In this document: one piece after another, positions 37,117 through 45,670 of the stretch
Numbering within the stretch: position 1 is the first letter of the stretch
Layout of the letters: the number at the start of each line of letters is the position of its first letter
NCBI GenBank assembly: GCA_035652535.1
Contig: DASRDP010000006.1
Coordinates: forward strand, 1 to 53,764
Source: Chloroflexota bacterium
Lineage (GTDB): Bacteria > Chloroflexota > UBA6077 > SHYK01
Direction of reading: 5' to 3'
Length of the DNA stretch: 53,764 nt
The notes under the pieces: generated by a model
Told to the model about the DNA's origin: nothing
What the model saw: the letters and a program-made list of their open reading frames with translations, nothing else
Databases searched by the model: none
Translations under genes and position numbers: made by a program

Positions 37117-37133
37117 CGCGCGCGCTGGCCAGC

Positions 37134-40100
37134 TCAGGCCGTTGTGGGGACGGGGGGCGCGGAGTTCGGGGCTTCGGTGCCGGTGTCCGCCCCGACCATG
37201 GCAGGCGTGTGGGTCTGGACCGTTGGCGGATCAGGCACGACCTTCCAAAATCGGGGGAGATACTCGTCCCAGTGGTCCAGGACCCGTCGCCCCTGGACGC
37301 TGCCCGTGAGCGCCACGTGTTCCTCGATGAGGGCGCGCAAGGCGTCGGCGTCGTCCGGCCGCTCGATTCGGTCGTGCTCGCACAGGCGCTCCAGCTCGAC
37401 CAGCTCCGGATTCACCTTACCGGGGAAGTCTCCCGCTTCGTCCAGCACGTACGCCGTGCCGGCGGACATGCCGGCTGCGAAGTTCCTCCCGACCGGACCG
37501 AGGACGACAACGATTCCGCCTGTCATGTACTCGCAGCAGTGGTCGCCCGCGCCCTCGATCACCGTCGTGGCCCCGCTATTGCGCACGGCGAACCGTTCGC
37601 CGGCGCGGCCGGCCGCGAAGAGGTTGCCACCGGTTGCGCCGTACAGGACGGTGTTGCCCATGATGATGTTCTCGTGCGCGAGGAACTTGGCCTCTGGCGG
37701 CGGGAAAAGGATGATTTCGCCACCACCCATGCCCTTCCCGACGTAGTCGTTCGCCTCGCCCTCGAGTATGAGGCGCACGCCTTTCGTCAAAAAGGCGCCG
37801 AAGCTCTGCCCCGCGCTGCCCTTGAGGCGCACCTCCAGGGTACCGTCGGGGAGGCCATCCGCGCCGTGCCGACGCGAGATCTCGTGGGAGAGGCGTGCGC
37901 CCACGGCCCGGTTCGCGTTGGTGATGGGATAACAGAGGGCGAGGCGTGAACCCGATTCCCAGGATGTGGCGGCATCGCTCACGATCCGATCGTGGAATGG
38001 GTCCTTCGCCGGTGGGTCGTTGCGGTCCTGCATCTGCTTGATCGGTCGCGATCCCGTCGGATCCGGTGCCGCGATGATGGCGCTCAAGTCCAGCTCACCG
38101 GCACGGACGTTCGGCACCTCGTGAACTTGCTCGAGGAGATCGACCCGGCCGATGACCTCGTCGAGGCTCCGAGCGCCCAGGCTGGCGAGAATTTCTCGGA
38201 CTTCCATTGCGAGGAAGGAGAAGTAGTTGATGACCATCTCAGGTGTGCCGGTGAATTTGGCGCGAAGATCCTCGCGCTGCGTCGCGATACCGGTCGGGCA
38301 GGTGTTCAGATGGCACTGGCGGGCCATGTCGCACCCCATCGCAACGACCGCGGAAGTGCCGAACCCGTATTCCTCGGCGCCCAGCATCGCAGCGATGACC
38401 ACGTCACGCCCGGTCTTCAAGCCGCCGTCGGTCCGAAGACGGACGCGCCCGCGCAGGTCGTTGAGCACCAGGACCTGTTGCGTCTCCGCCAGGCCCAACT
38501 CCCAAGGGCAGCCAGCGTTCTTGATTGACGAGAGCGGCGATGCGCCGGTGCCTCCCGAGTCACCCGAGATCAGCACGTAGTCCGCGTAGGCCTTCGTGAC
38601 GCCGGCTGCGATCGTTCCAACGCCCGCCTCCGAGACGAGCTTGACACCCACGTACGCGCTTGGATTGGCCTGCTTCAAGTCGTAGATGAGCTGGGCCAGA
38701 TCCTCGATGCTGTAGATGTCGTGGTGAGGCGGCGGCGAGATGAGCGGGATGCCCGGGATCGCGTGCCGCAGTCGCGCGATGAAGCCATTCACCTTGTGCT
38801 TGGGTAGCTGGCCGCCCTCGCCTGGCTTCGATCCTTGAGCGATCTTGATCTCGATCTCCTGGGCTTGAGACAGGTACCACGAGGTCACCCCGAAGCGCGC
38901 AGACGCCACCTGCTTGATGCGATTGTGCGTCTGGACCCCGTTGTACGGGTGGAGATACCAGTCCGGGTCCTCCCCTCCCTCGCCGCTGTTGCTCTTGGCC
39001 CCCAGGGTATTCATGGCGATGGCGAGTGTTCGGATCGCCTCCACCGAGAGGGCGCCCAAGGACATAGCGGTCGAATAGAAGCGCCGGTAAATCTGTTCAA
39101 TTGGCTCGACTTCATCCAACGGGATGGGCTTCGCGGGACGGAAGCGGATCAGGTCCCGCAGCGTGGCCGGATCGTGCTTCTGGGTGAGCGCGACGAATTC
39201 CTGATACGCCCCGTAATCGCCCTCGTGGGTTGCCTTGTGCATCGCCCGCACGACGAAGGGGTTGTATCCGTGGTATTCGCCGCTTCCACGGAACCGAACG
39301 AACCCCAGGTCCGGCAGGCCGCGCTTGCCCGTTGGGGCGCTCTGCTCGCCGAAGGCCATGGCATGCCGGCGCAGGACGTCGTCGGCGATCTCTTCCATTC
39401 CCACACCGGCCAGTCGGCTCGGGGTGCCAAAGAAGCGCGAGTCCACGAGATCGTGATTCAGGCCAATCGCCTCAAAAATCTGAGCGCCGCGATAACCGGA
39501 GAGGGCGGAGATCCCCATCTTGGACATGATCTTCAAGAGCCCGGCCTCTACGGCGGCGCGAAAGTTATCGACGGCCTGTTGTGGATCCAGCGACTCCATG
39601 CCTCGCTGGCCCGCGAACGTCCGGACGGTCTCGAATGCGAGGTAGGGATCGACGGCGCTGGCGCCGTATCCCGTCAGACAGGCGAAGTGGTGGATGTCCC
39701 AGGCGTCGCCCGTCTCGACGACGATGTCCGCCCGCATGCGCAGCCCTACGCGAATCAGGTGCTGATGGACGGCGCTGGTGGCCAGAAGCATGGGGATCGG
39801 GGCGTGCTGGGCATCGACGCCGCGGTCTGAAAGAATGATGAGGGCCTTCCCCGCGCGGATCGCGTCCTCCGCCTCTGTGCAGACCCGTTCCACGGCTTGC
39901 CCGAGACCGCCTCTGCCATCGGCCACCGGGAACAGGCACGACAGAACCTGCGACTGCAACCGCGCCTCCGGCAAGTGCTTGACGCGCTCGAGCTCGCCCT
40001 CCATCAGTACCGGGCTCGGAAACTCCACCAGGGCCGCGTGCTCCTCGGTCTCCTCCAATATGCTGAGACGCGGCCCTGCATACGTGTTGAGGCTCATCAC

Positions 40101-41720
40101 CAGCTCTTCGCGCAGCGAGTCGATGGGCGGGTTCGTCACCTGGGCGAACCGCTGCTTGAAGTACGCATAGAACGGGCGCGTGTGGTGCGAGAGGACCGTG
40201 AGCGGCGTATCGTCCCCCATCGACCAAACGGCATCGTGCCCCTCGGCAGCCATGGGCTGGAGGACGTGCGTCAGATCCTCGTTGGTGTAGCCGAACGAGC
40301 GCTGCATCTGGATGAGATCGTGGCGAGCCTCGGCGGACCCGTTCGCGGATATGGTGAACCCGGAGCTGGGGAGCCGGAGCAGCTTTCGGCGTAGCCAGTA
40401 CCCGTACGGGTTCTGCGATGCAACGCGGTGCTTGACGTCGCGATTGCGGTAGAGACGCTGGTGCTCGGTATCGACGAGGAGCATCTCGCCGGGCGCCAGC
40501 CGCCCCTTTTCCACGACGTGCGCGTCATCGATCTCGAACACGCCCACCTCGGAGGCGCTCACGACGAGGCCCGAGTCCGTCACCTTGTACCGAGACGGGC
40601 GCAGGCCGTTGCGGTCAAGACACGCGCCAGCAACGATGCCGTCGGTGAAGGCGACCGCGGCGGGTCCATCCCACGGCTCCATGAGGAGCGCATGGTACTC
40701 GTAAAAGGCCCGGAGGTCCGGATCCATGTCCGGCATCTTCTCCCAGGCCTCTGGCACCAGCATCATCATCCCGTGAGCGGGGCTTCGACCGGACTGCACG
40801 AGCAGCTCGAGCGCGTTGTCGAGGGAGGCGGAATCGCTCGCCGTCTCATCGATGACGGGCTTGAGGACCTCGACGTGCTCGCCCCAGACCTCCGAGCTCA
40901 GCTCCGCCTCTCGGGCCCGCATCCAGTTGCGGTTGCCCCAGAGGGTATTGATCTCGCCGTTGTGGGCCAGCATCCGGAAGGGCTGGGCCAGATACCAGTT
41001 CGGGAACGTGTTGGTGCTGTACCGCTGGTGGAAGACCACGATGGCGGACTCGAAGTCGGGATCGTGCAGGTCGGGGTAGAACTCACCCATCTGCGGCGCG
41101 ACGAACAGCCCCTTGTAGACAACGGTGCGGGAAGAGAACGAGGCGATGTACAGATCATCGATCTCCTCCGCGTTCGCCGCCTTCTCGACGCTCTTGCGGA
41201 TCAGGTAGAGGCGGCGCTCGGTCTCGTCGTCCTCGAGGGTCGAAGGCAATCCAACCAGGATTTGCTGGATGTTGGGCATCGTGGTCCGCGCCTGCTCGCC
41301 CAGCGCGTCCGGATTGACGGGAACCGGCCGCCAACCGAGCACCCGCGCCCCGAACTGCTCCACAGCCTGCTCGATGAGGGCGACCGAGCGGTCGAGGCTT
41401 CGGCTCGACTGGGGGAGGAAGATCATGCCGACGCCGAGGCGCCAGCCGTGCGGCAGCCGCATCCGGAGGCTGTGAAGCTCCCGGTCGAAGAGCCGCTGGG
41501 GAATTTGCAGAAGGAGGCCGGCGCCGTCGCCCGACTTCCCATCGGCCGAGACCGCGCCGCGATGCGTCACGTTGACGACCGACTGGATGGCGGTCTCGAC
41601 GAGATCGTGCGTCCGCTCCCCGCTGATGTTCGCGACGAAGCCCACGCCACAGGCGTCGTGCTCCATGCGCGGGTCATACAGGGGTGGCGAGAACGGACGA
41701 TGCATGACGCGCTTGGCCAC
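37134..41720 (-). CDS. gltB: Glutamate synthase large subunit
   Basis: Makes two glutamates from glutamine and 2-oxoglutarate. The 1528-residue protein has the N-terminal glutaminase domain with its nucleophile Cys24 (EHDACGVGF, exposed after removal of a propeptide) and a central domain. The FMN domain has the 3Fe-4S cluster cysteines in GCDMARQCHLNTCPTG, and the C-terminal GXGXG beta-helix has GDHCCEYMTGGIVVVLG. The GTG start has AAGGAG upstream. No gltD (NADPH-oxidising small subunit) lies next to it within the window, so the electron partner is elsewhere or different (for example ferredoxin). Confidence 0.96.
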   Translation of the reverse strand: MAKRVMHRPFSPPLYDPRMEHDACGVGFVANISGERTHDLVETAIQSVVNVTHRGAVSADGKSGDGAGLLLQIPQRLFDRELHSLRMRLPHGWRLGVGMIFLPQSSRSLDRSVALIEQAVEQFGARVLGWRPVPVNPDALGEQARTTMPNIQQILVGLPSTLEDDETERRLYLIRKSVEKAANAEEIDDLYIASFSSRTVVYKGLFVAPQMGEFYPDLHDPDFESAIVVFHQRYSTNTFPNWYLAQPFRMLAHNGEINTLWGNRNWMRAREAELSSEVWGEHVEVLKPVIDETASDSASLDNALELLVQSGRSPAHGMMMLVPEAWEKMPDMDPDLRAFYEYHALLMEPWDGPAAVAFTDGIVAGACLDRNGLRPSRYKVTDSGLVVSASEVGVFEIDDAHVVEKGRLAPGEMLLVDTEHQRLYRNRDVKHRVASQNPYGYWLRRKLLRLPSSGFTISANGSAEARHDLIQMQRSFGYTNEDLTHVLQPMAAEGHDAVWSMGDDTPLTVLSHHTRPFYAYFKQRFAQVTNPPIDSLREELVMSLNTYAGPRLSILEETEEHAALVEFPSPVLMEGELERVKHLPEARLQSQVLSCLFPVADGRGGLGQAVERVCTEAEDAIRAGKALIILSDRGVDAQHAPIPMLLATSAVHQHLIRVGLRMRADIVVETGDAWDIHHFACLTGYGASAVDPYLAFETVRTFAGQRGMESLDPQQAVDNFRAAVEAGLLKIMSKMGISALSGYRGAQIFEAIGLNHDLVDSRFFGTPSRLAGVGMEEIADDVLRRHAMAFGEQSAPTGKRGLPDLGFVRFRGSGEYHGYNPFVVRAMHKATHEGDYGAYQEFVALTQKHDPATLRDLIRFRPAKPIPLDEVEPIEQIYRRFYSTAMSLGALSVEAIRTLAIAMNTLGAKSNSGEGGEDPDWYLHPYNGVQTHNRIKQVASARFGVTSWYLSQAQEIEIKIAQGSKPGEGGQLPKHKVNGFIARLRHAIPGIPLISPPPHHDIYSIEDLAQLIYDLKQANPSAYVGVKLVSEAGVGTIAAGVTKAYADYVLISGDSGGTGASPLSSIKNAGCPWELGLAETQQVLVLNDLRGRVRLRTDGGLKTGRDVVIAAMLGAEEYGFGTSAVVAMGCDMARQCHLNTCPTGIATQREDLRAKFTGTPEMVINYFSFLAMEVREILASLGARSLDEVIGRVDLLEQVHEVPNVRAGELDLSAIIAAPDPTGSRPIKQMQDRNDPPAKDPFHDRIVSDAATSWESGSRLALCYPITNANRAVGARLSHEISRRHGADGLPDGTLEVRLKGSAGQSFGAFLTKGVRLILEGEANDYVGKGMGGGEIILFPPPEAKFLAHENIIMGNTVLYGATGGNLFAAGRAGERFAVRNSGATTVIEGAGDHCCEYMTGGIVVVLGPVGRNFAAGMSAGTAYVLDEAGDFPGKVNPELVELERLCEHDRIERPDDADALRALIEEHVALTGSVQGRRVLDHWDEYLPRFWKVVPDPPTVQTHTPAMVGADTGTEAPNSAPPVPTTA

Positions 41721-41899
41721 GACTACGCTCCTTCGGCCCTGGCGCCCCGATGGGGCCGGTCGACCATGTTCATATGCCTTCGGCTAGGTCCTTGGCTCGC
41801 TTCCTCGCGACGGCCACGAAAGCTGCGCTGCGAACGGGGAACTCTGGGCCAGCGAGCCTGTCGATCTCCAGCGAGATCTCGCGGACGGGCCCGTATGAT
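41721..41899. other. Leader region of gltB, no gene seen
   Basis: This stretch between the gltB start and the tRNA-Sec terminator holds no convincing coding frame. It should carry the gltB promoter and leader. A small GCCCC/GGGGC hairpin lies near 41745-41757, close to the gltB start; no known riboswitch was recognised. Confidence 0.4.
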
Positions 41900-41925
41900 A
41901 AAAATGCTGCACTCCACTGTGCAGC
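41900..41925 (-). terminator. Intrinsic terminator of the tRNA-Sec gene
   Basis: On the minus strand a perfect 7-bp stem GCTGCAC/GTGCAGC (41906-41912 with 41919-41925, loop 6 nt) is followed by A and then five T residues (41900-41904). It begins 19 nt after the tRNA-Sec 3' end, so the tRNA gene is a self-contained unit and is cut off from gltB. Confidence 0.75.
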
Positions 41926-41944
41926 CAACAACCCGCGTCAACGG

Positions 41945-42039
41945 CGGAGGCGTATGGGAGTCGAACCCACCCGCGACACCCTACAGTGCCGCGCAACGGT
42001 TTTGAAGACCGCGAGACCCACCGGGACCCGTCCGCCCCC
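41945..42039 (-). tRNA. selC: Selenocysteine tRNA, tRNA-Sec(TCA)
   Basis: A 95-nt tRNA on the minus strand, the length of E. coli tRNA-Sec. The anticodon stem GCGGT/ACCGT encloses CTTCAAA, giving anticodon UCA that reads UGA. The variable arm is an 8-bp stem CGCGGCAC/GTGTCGCG with a 6-nt loop. The D-arm is long (6 bp, several G-U pairs) with loop CGGT, and the T-arm is GTGGG-TTCGACT-CCCAT. The acceptor pairs 7 bp (GGGGGCG with CGCCTCC, one G-U); the eighth position would be a G-A mismatch. The discriminator is G and CCA is not encoded. The genome therefore probably decodes UGA as Sec, but selA, selB and selD are not here. Confidence 0.93.
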
Positions 42040-42062
42040 AAAAACACGCCCAGATGTGCGCG

Positions 42063-42068
42063 ATTATA
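42063..42068 (-). promoter_or_regulatory. Candidate -10 element for tRNA-Sec
   Basis: A perfect TATAAT on the minus strand lies 24 nt upstream of the mature tRNA-Sec 5' end, predicting a leader of about 17 nt. No good -35 was found. It overlaps the leader of the divergent ylxP gene. Confidence 0.45.
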
Positions 42069-42094
42069 CATCATGGTCGCCCGCGGAGGTCGAA

Positions 42095-42388
42095 GTGTTC
42101 GTCGGTGTTTCTCGCCTAGAGCTGCACATTCCGGCGGCCCGCTCCTTAAAAGACAAGCGCGGCATCGTTCAGTCCCTGACCACCCGAATTCGCAATCAGT
42201 TCCCCGTATCGGTCGCCGAGATCGAGGCGTTGGACGACTGGAATCTGGCCGTGCTCGGCATGGCGGTCGTATCCAACAACGGAGGGCACGCGCGGGACGT
42301 CATCGACCGCGTCGTGGCGTATCTCGACCGCGCGCGCATGGACGCCGATCCCGGTGAAGTCGCCGTCGAAGTCCTGTCTGCCCTGTGA
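42095..42388 (+). CDS. YlxP/DUF503 family small protein
   Basis: The 97-residue protein matches the DUF503 pattern: VGVSRLELHIPAARSLKDKRGIVQSL, then FPVSVAEIEALDDWNLAVLGMAVVSNNGGHARDVIDRVVAYL. In many bacteria it lies near nusA-infB-rbfA and is suspected to act with ribosome maturation, but a biochemical role is not established. The GTG at 42095 is chosen because GGAGGT stands five bases upstream and the family begins there; the frame is open much further upstream through the tRNA-Sec complement, which cannot be coding. It is divergent from tRNA-Sec. Confidence 0.88.
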   Translation: MFVGVSRLELHIPAARSLKDKRGIVQSLTTRIRNQFPVSVAEIEALDDWNLAVLGMAVVSNNGGHARDVIDRVVAYLDRARMDADPGEVAVEVLSAL

Positions 42389-42481
42389 CCGGCGGAAATC
42401 GCTGGCGGCGATCTCCACGCGCCCGTGGCTCACCCGTTCTGGACTCAGTACAATCTTGATACGCCAGGCTGAGGACTCACG

Positions 42482-43297
42482 TTGACCGGTTTCGTTCTTC
42501 CCATCGACCCCATCATCGCCCAGATTGGGCCGCTCGTTCTTCGCTGGTACGGGCTGATGATCGGGCTCGGAATCGTCGCGGGCTGCTACGTCGGAGCCAA
42601 GGAAGCGGCGCGGCGCGGGGTCCCCATGGACGACGCGGTCAACATGGCGACGTGGGCGGTACCGGTCGCGTTCGTCTTTGCGCGGCTTTTCCACGTGGTA
42701 GACATGCTTCCGTACTACGTGGCGAATCCGACGAAGATCATCGCCATCAACGAGGGCGGGATGGCAATTTATGGCGGGCTCCTCGGCGGCATCGTCGCCG
42801 GGCTCGTCTACGCCAAAGTCCATCGCCTCCCGATCGGGAAGCTGGCCGACGCGTCAGCGCCGGGCATGATCGCCGGCCAGGCGATCGGGCGCATCGGATG
42901 CTTCTTCAACGGCGACCACCAGGGGGTGCCGACATCCCTGCCCTGGGGAACGCAGTACACCAACTCGAATACCGTCGTGCCGGACTTCGGGGTACCACGC
43001 CACCCGACGCAGATCTACGAAATGCTCTACGACTTCGCGGTGTTCGGTCTGATCTGGTGGCTCCGCCGCCGTGTCTCGACCGACGGGGTGCTGTTCTGGA
43101 CCTACGCGAGCCTCTATTCGTTCGGCCGCTTCTGGATCTCCTTCCTGCGACTGGACGCCAACTTCCTGTTTGGCTTGAAGGAGGCGCAGGTCGTGAGCCT
43201 CATCACCTTCATGGTGGGCGTGCCTGTCATCTTCTTCCTGCTCGGGCGCGCCCAGCGCGCGACGACCCTTCCCCGCCCGGAGGCCGCCGCTTCGTGA
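42482..43297 (+). CDS. lgt: Prolipoprotein diacylglyceryl transferase Lgt
   Basis: Transfers diacylglycerol from phosphatidylglycerol to the lipobox cysteine of prolipoproteins. The 271-residue protein has about seven transmembrane helices, an early LRWYGLMIGLG segment, the signature GQAIGRIGCFFNGDHQG with the essential arginine at 137, and HPTQIYE near 180. The signature differs slightly from GRIGNFINGE. The TTG start follows ylxP by 93 nt. It would process exported lipoproteins such as the SNase-like protein encoded further on. Confidence 0.93.
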   Translation: MTGFVLPIDPIIAQIGPLVLRWYGLMIGLGIVAGCYVGAKEAARRGVPMDDAVNMATWAVPVAFVFARLFHVVDMLPYYVANPTKIIAINEGGMAIYGGLLGGIVAGLVYAKVHRLPIGKLADASAPGMIAGQAIGRIGCFFNGDHQGVPTSLPWGTQYTNSNTVVPDFGVPRHPTQIYEMLYDFAVFGLIWWLRRRVSTDGVLFWTYASLYSFGRFWISFLRLDANFLFGLKEAQVVSLITFMVGVPVIFFLLGRAQRATTLPRPEAAAS

Positions 43298-43310
43298 CGC
43301 GCCGCTGACG

Positions 43311-44027
43311 GTGGAGACCACAGCGCCCGCCCTGCCGCTCGTCGCGGTCGTTCGGGTCGTCGCAACCATCTGCATCGCCCTCGCCATCCCGGTGTTCCTG
43401 GTCACGAACGGCGTGCGAGCAGTAGCCCTGGACGAAGGTCTGTACATGTCTCAGTTCGGCCGGTACGGCGTGGCCCGGGTGACCGGTCTGTCGCAGAGCG
43501 AGCTGCGCAAGGTCGCGTCAGCGTTCGTGAGCTATTTTCAGGGCCCACCGGGTCCGATGCGCGTGACGGTGGAGACTGCGCGTGGTCCCGAGCCGCTCTT
43601 CGGCGAGCGCGAGATCCAGCACATGGAGGACGTCCAGCGGCTCATCCAGCGCATGTTTCTCGCCTGGGGCGTCTCGCTCGTCGCGCTCGCCCTGGGCGCG
43701 ATCGCGATCATCGTCGCCGAGCCACGCACCGGTGCCGCGGCGCTTTTCCGGGCTCTGGCCATCGGCGGCGGAACGTCGGTCGTGCTGGTCGGCTTGCTCT
43801 TCGCGGCGGCGGTGGTGGACTTTGACCGACTGTTCCTTCAGTTCCACTTCATGAGCTTCGCGAACGACCTCTGGATCCTCGACCCGTCGCGAGACCGGTT
43901 GATCCAGCTCTTCCCCGAGGGCTACTTCTTCGACGCGGCGATCCGTATCGGCGTCCAAACGGTGGGCTTTGGCGCGGCGATCCTCATCGCAGCCCTCGGG
44001 CTCCTGCTTTCCCTCAAGCCGCGCTAA
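43311..44027 (+). CDS. DUF1461 (TIGR01906-type) integral membrane protein
   Basis: Function unknown. The 238-residue protein has four predicted transmembrane segments (about 10-30, 115-136, 148-170 and 212-234). The family hallmark lies before the last helix: FLQFHFMSFANDLWILDPSRDRLIQLFPEGYFFDA. The start is GTG, 13 nt after lgt, so the two are likely co-transcribed. It converges with the next gene and overlaps it by 4 nt. Confidence 0.82.
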   Translation: METTAPALPLVAVVRVVATICIALAIPVFLVTNGVRAVALDEGLYMSQFGRYGVARVTGLSQSELRKVASAFVSYFQGPPGPMRVTVETARGPEPLFGEREIQHMEDVQRLIQRMFLAWGVSLVALALGAIAIIVAEPRTGAAALFRALAIGGGTSVVLVGLLFAAAVVDFDRLFLQFHFMSFANDLWILDPSRDRLIQLFPEGYFFDAAIRIGVQTVGFGAAILIAALGLLLSLKPR

Positions 44028-44839
44028 GCGACCCAGGTGACGTGCAACGCCGCCTCCATCCAGTCGCGGAGCGCTGAGAGCGCGACGAGCTCCACCGCGG
44101 CCAGGACGAATCCCATCGCGCCATATCCGGCCAGGTCCCGCCAGCCCTCCGCGTCGGCCGTCCCCGCCCACGCGAGGACGCACACATGCGCGTTCGCGAT
44201 CCAGAACGCGAACAGGACGCTGAGCACCGCGACCGCCGACAGCACCGTGATGGGGACCGCCACCGTGAGGGTCGCGAATCCGAGCGCCCCGACGACGACG
44301 CCGACCATCGCGACGTCCCGCCACGAGGTGAAGAACGGCGCCGGCTCGCGCTCCCGCCACAGCATATGGCTGATCGAGGGGGCGATAAACGCCGCGACGC
44401 TGACGCCGCACAGCAGGCCGGTTGCCAGGCGCAAATCGATCCGCGGCGCGTACAGCCACGGCCCCCCCGTGTCGAACATCAGTGCGTTCGCGCCGTCGAC
44501 GCCCATAGCGCCGATGCCGGCCAGCAGCACGGCAAGCGCCCAGCCCGACGGAAGCGCCGTGCGCCGCGCGCCCCCGGCGAGCCATACGACCACGACGGCA
44601 GCCACGAATCCGACGAAGATCCCGTCCATCCGTGCCTCGAGGGCCATCGGCTGTCCACCCGCGACGATGGAATGGGACGCGCGTTGGGCACAGATGCCGT
44701 GCAGAATCGCGGCAAAGCGCGCATCCGCGCTCCCCGGAGCGAGGAGCAACCCGCCCAGGGCGAGCGCCGGCAGCGCGACCAACGAGAGCAGGCTGAACGG
44801 GCTCACCGATGGATGGACAGCCGGACGAGCCACGCTCAA
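44024..44839 (-). CDS. DUF2085-containing membrane protein
   Basis: Function unknown. The 271-residue protein has about seven transmembrane segments. The segment AILHGICAQRASHSIVAGGQPMALEARMDGIFVGF (about 44-79) matches the DUF2085 pattern with its conserved Cys, His and Arg residues, although a second cysteine pair typical of some members (CxRCxG) is replaced by EARMDG. The start is TTG at 44839, with GTG at 44833 as the alternative. It is convergent with the DUF1461 gene and divergent from the HAD gene. Confidence 0.72.
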   Translation of the reverse strand: MSVARPAVHPSVSPFSLLSLVALPALALGGLLLAPGSADARFAAILHGICAQRASHSIVAGGQPMALEARMDGIFVGFVAAVVVVWLAGGARRTALPSGWALAVLLAGIGAMGVDGANALMFDTGGPWLYAPRIDLRLATGLLCGVSVAAFIAPSISHMLWREREPAPFFTSWRDVAMVGVVVGALGFATLTVAVPITVLSAVAVLSVLFAFWIANAHVCVLAWAGTADAEGWRDLAGYGAMGFVLAAVELVALSALRDWMEAALHVTWVA

Positions 44840-44866
44840 TAATCCCTGCGCTGGAGTGGAACCGGG

Positions 44867-45670
44867 ATGCTACCAAATATCTCCGCGCTCCTGATCGACC
44901 TCGACGGAGTCGTCTATCGTGGCGAGATGGCGCTCCCGGGGGCGGCGGACGCGCTGGCCACCATCGACGCGCTCGGCATCGCGCGCGTGTTCGTGACAAA
45001 CAACGCCACGCTGACCACCGATGAGTTCTCCGCCAAGCTCACGAGGATGGGGATCGCGGCCAAGCCCAACGACATCGTGACCAGCTCCGAGGCGACAGCG
45101 GCCCACCTGCGCGAGATCGCGCCGTCCGATTCGACGGTCCTGGTCATCGGCGAGGAGGGACTGCGGCAGGCGCTGGCGAGCCGGGGGTTTCCCATCGTGG
45201 ACGCTCAGCCCACGTACGTGGTCGTCGGCCTGGACCGAAATCTGACGTATGCCGATCTCGCCCGAGCGGCGATCGCGCTCCAGCGCGGCGCCCAGTTCAT
45301 CGCGACGAATGCCGACCGCGCGCTCCCCGTCGAAGCGGGATTCTGGCCGGGCGCAGGAGCAATCGTGTCCGCTCTGGTGACGACGACGGGCGTGCAGCCG
45401 ACGATCGTCGGCAAGCCCCAGCCCACCCTGCTCCGCGTCGCCCTGAATCGGATCGGTGCGAGCCCCGAGCGCGCGGCGATGGTGGGTGACCAGATCGAGT
45501 CGGACATTCGCGCCGGCCGCGCAGCGGGCATTCACACCATCTGGGTCGACCCGGGCACGGCCCCGCCGCCCGACGACGTCACCCCCGACCTTCGCGTCGC
45601 CGATCTCTCCGAGCTGGCGGCGCTGCTCCGAGCGCGCACGAATCATCGGGACGCCCCCGACGCGCCATGA
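44867..45670 (+). CDS. HAD-IIA family phosphatase (NagD/4-nitrophenylphosphatase-like)
   Basis: Predicted cytoplasmic phosphatase for a sugar phosphate, nucleotide or similar small molecule. The 267-residue protein has motif I DLDGVVYRG with the nucleophile D11 and acid/base D13, motif II FVTNNAT, a class IIA cap (about 85-180), the lysine in VGKPQP and motif III MVGDQIESDIRAGRAAG. The substrate cannot be fixed. Its TGA overlaps the ATG of the cyclase gene as ATGA, so the two are translationally coupled. Confidence 0.88.
   Translation: MLPNISALLIDLDGVVYRGEMALPGAADALATIDALGIARVFVTNNATLTTDEFSAKLTRMGIAAKPNDIVTSSEATAAHLREIAPSDSTVLVIGEEGLRQALASRGFPIVDAQPTYVVVGLDRNLTYADLARAAIALQRGAQFIATNADRALPVEAGFWPGAGAIVSALVTTTGVQPTIVGKPQPTLLRVALNRIGASPERAAMVGDQIESDIRAGRAAGIHTIWVDPGTAPPPDDVTPDLRVADLSELAALLRARTNHRDAPDAP

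Noticed and set aside
41750-42094. Long N-terminal extension of the ylxP frame
   Set aside because: It runs through the complement of tRNA-Sec and its terminator; the GTG at 42095 has an excellent ribosome-binding site and matches the family N-terminus.
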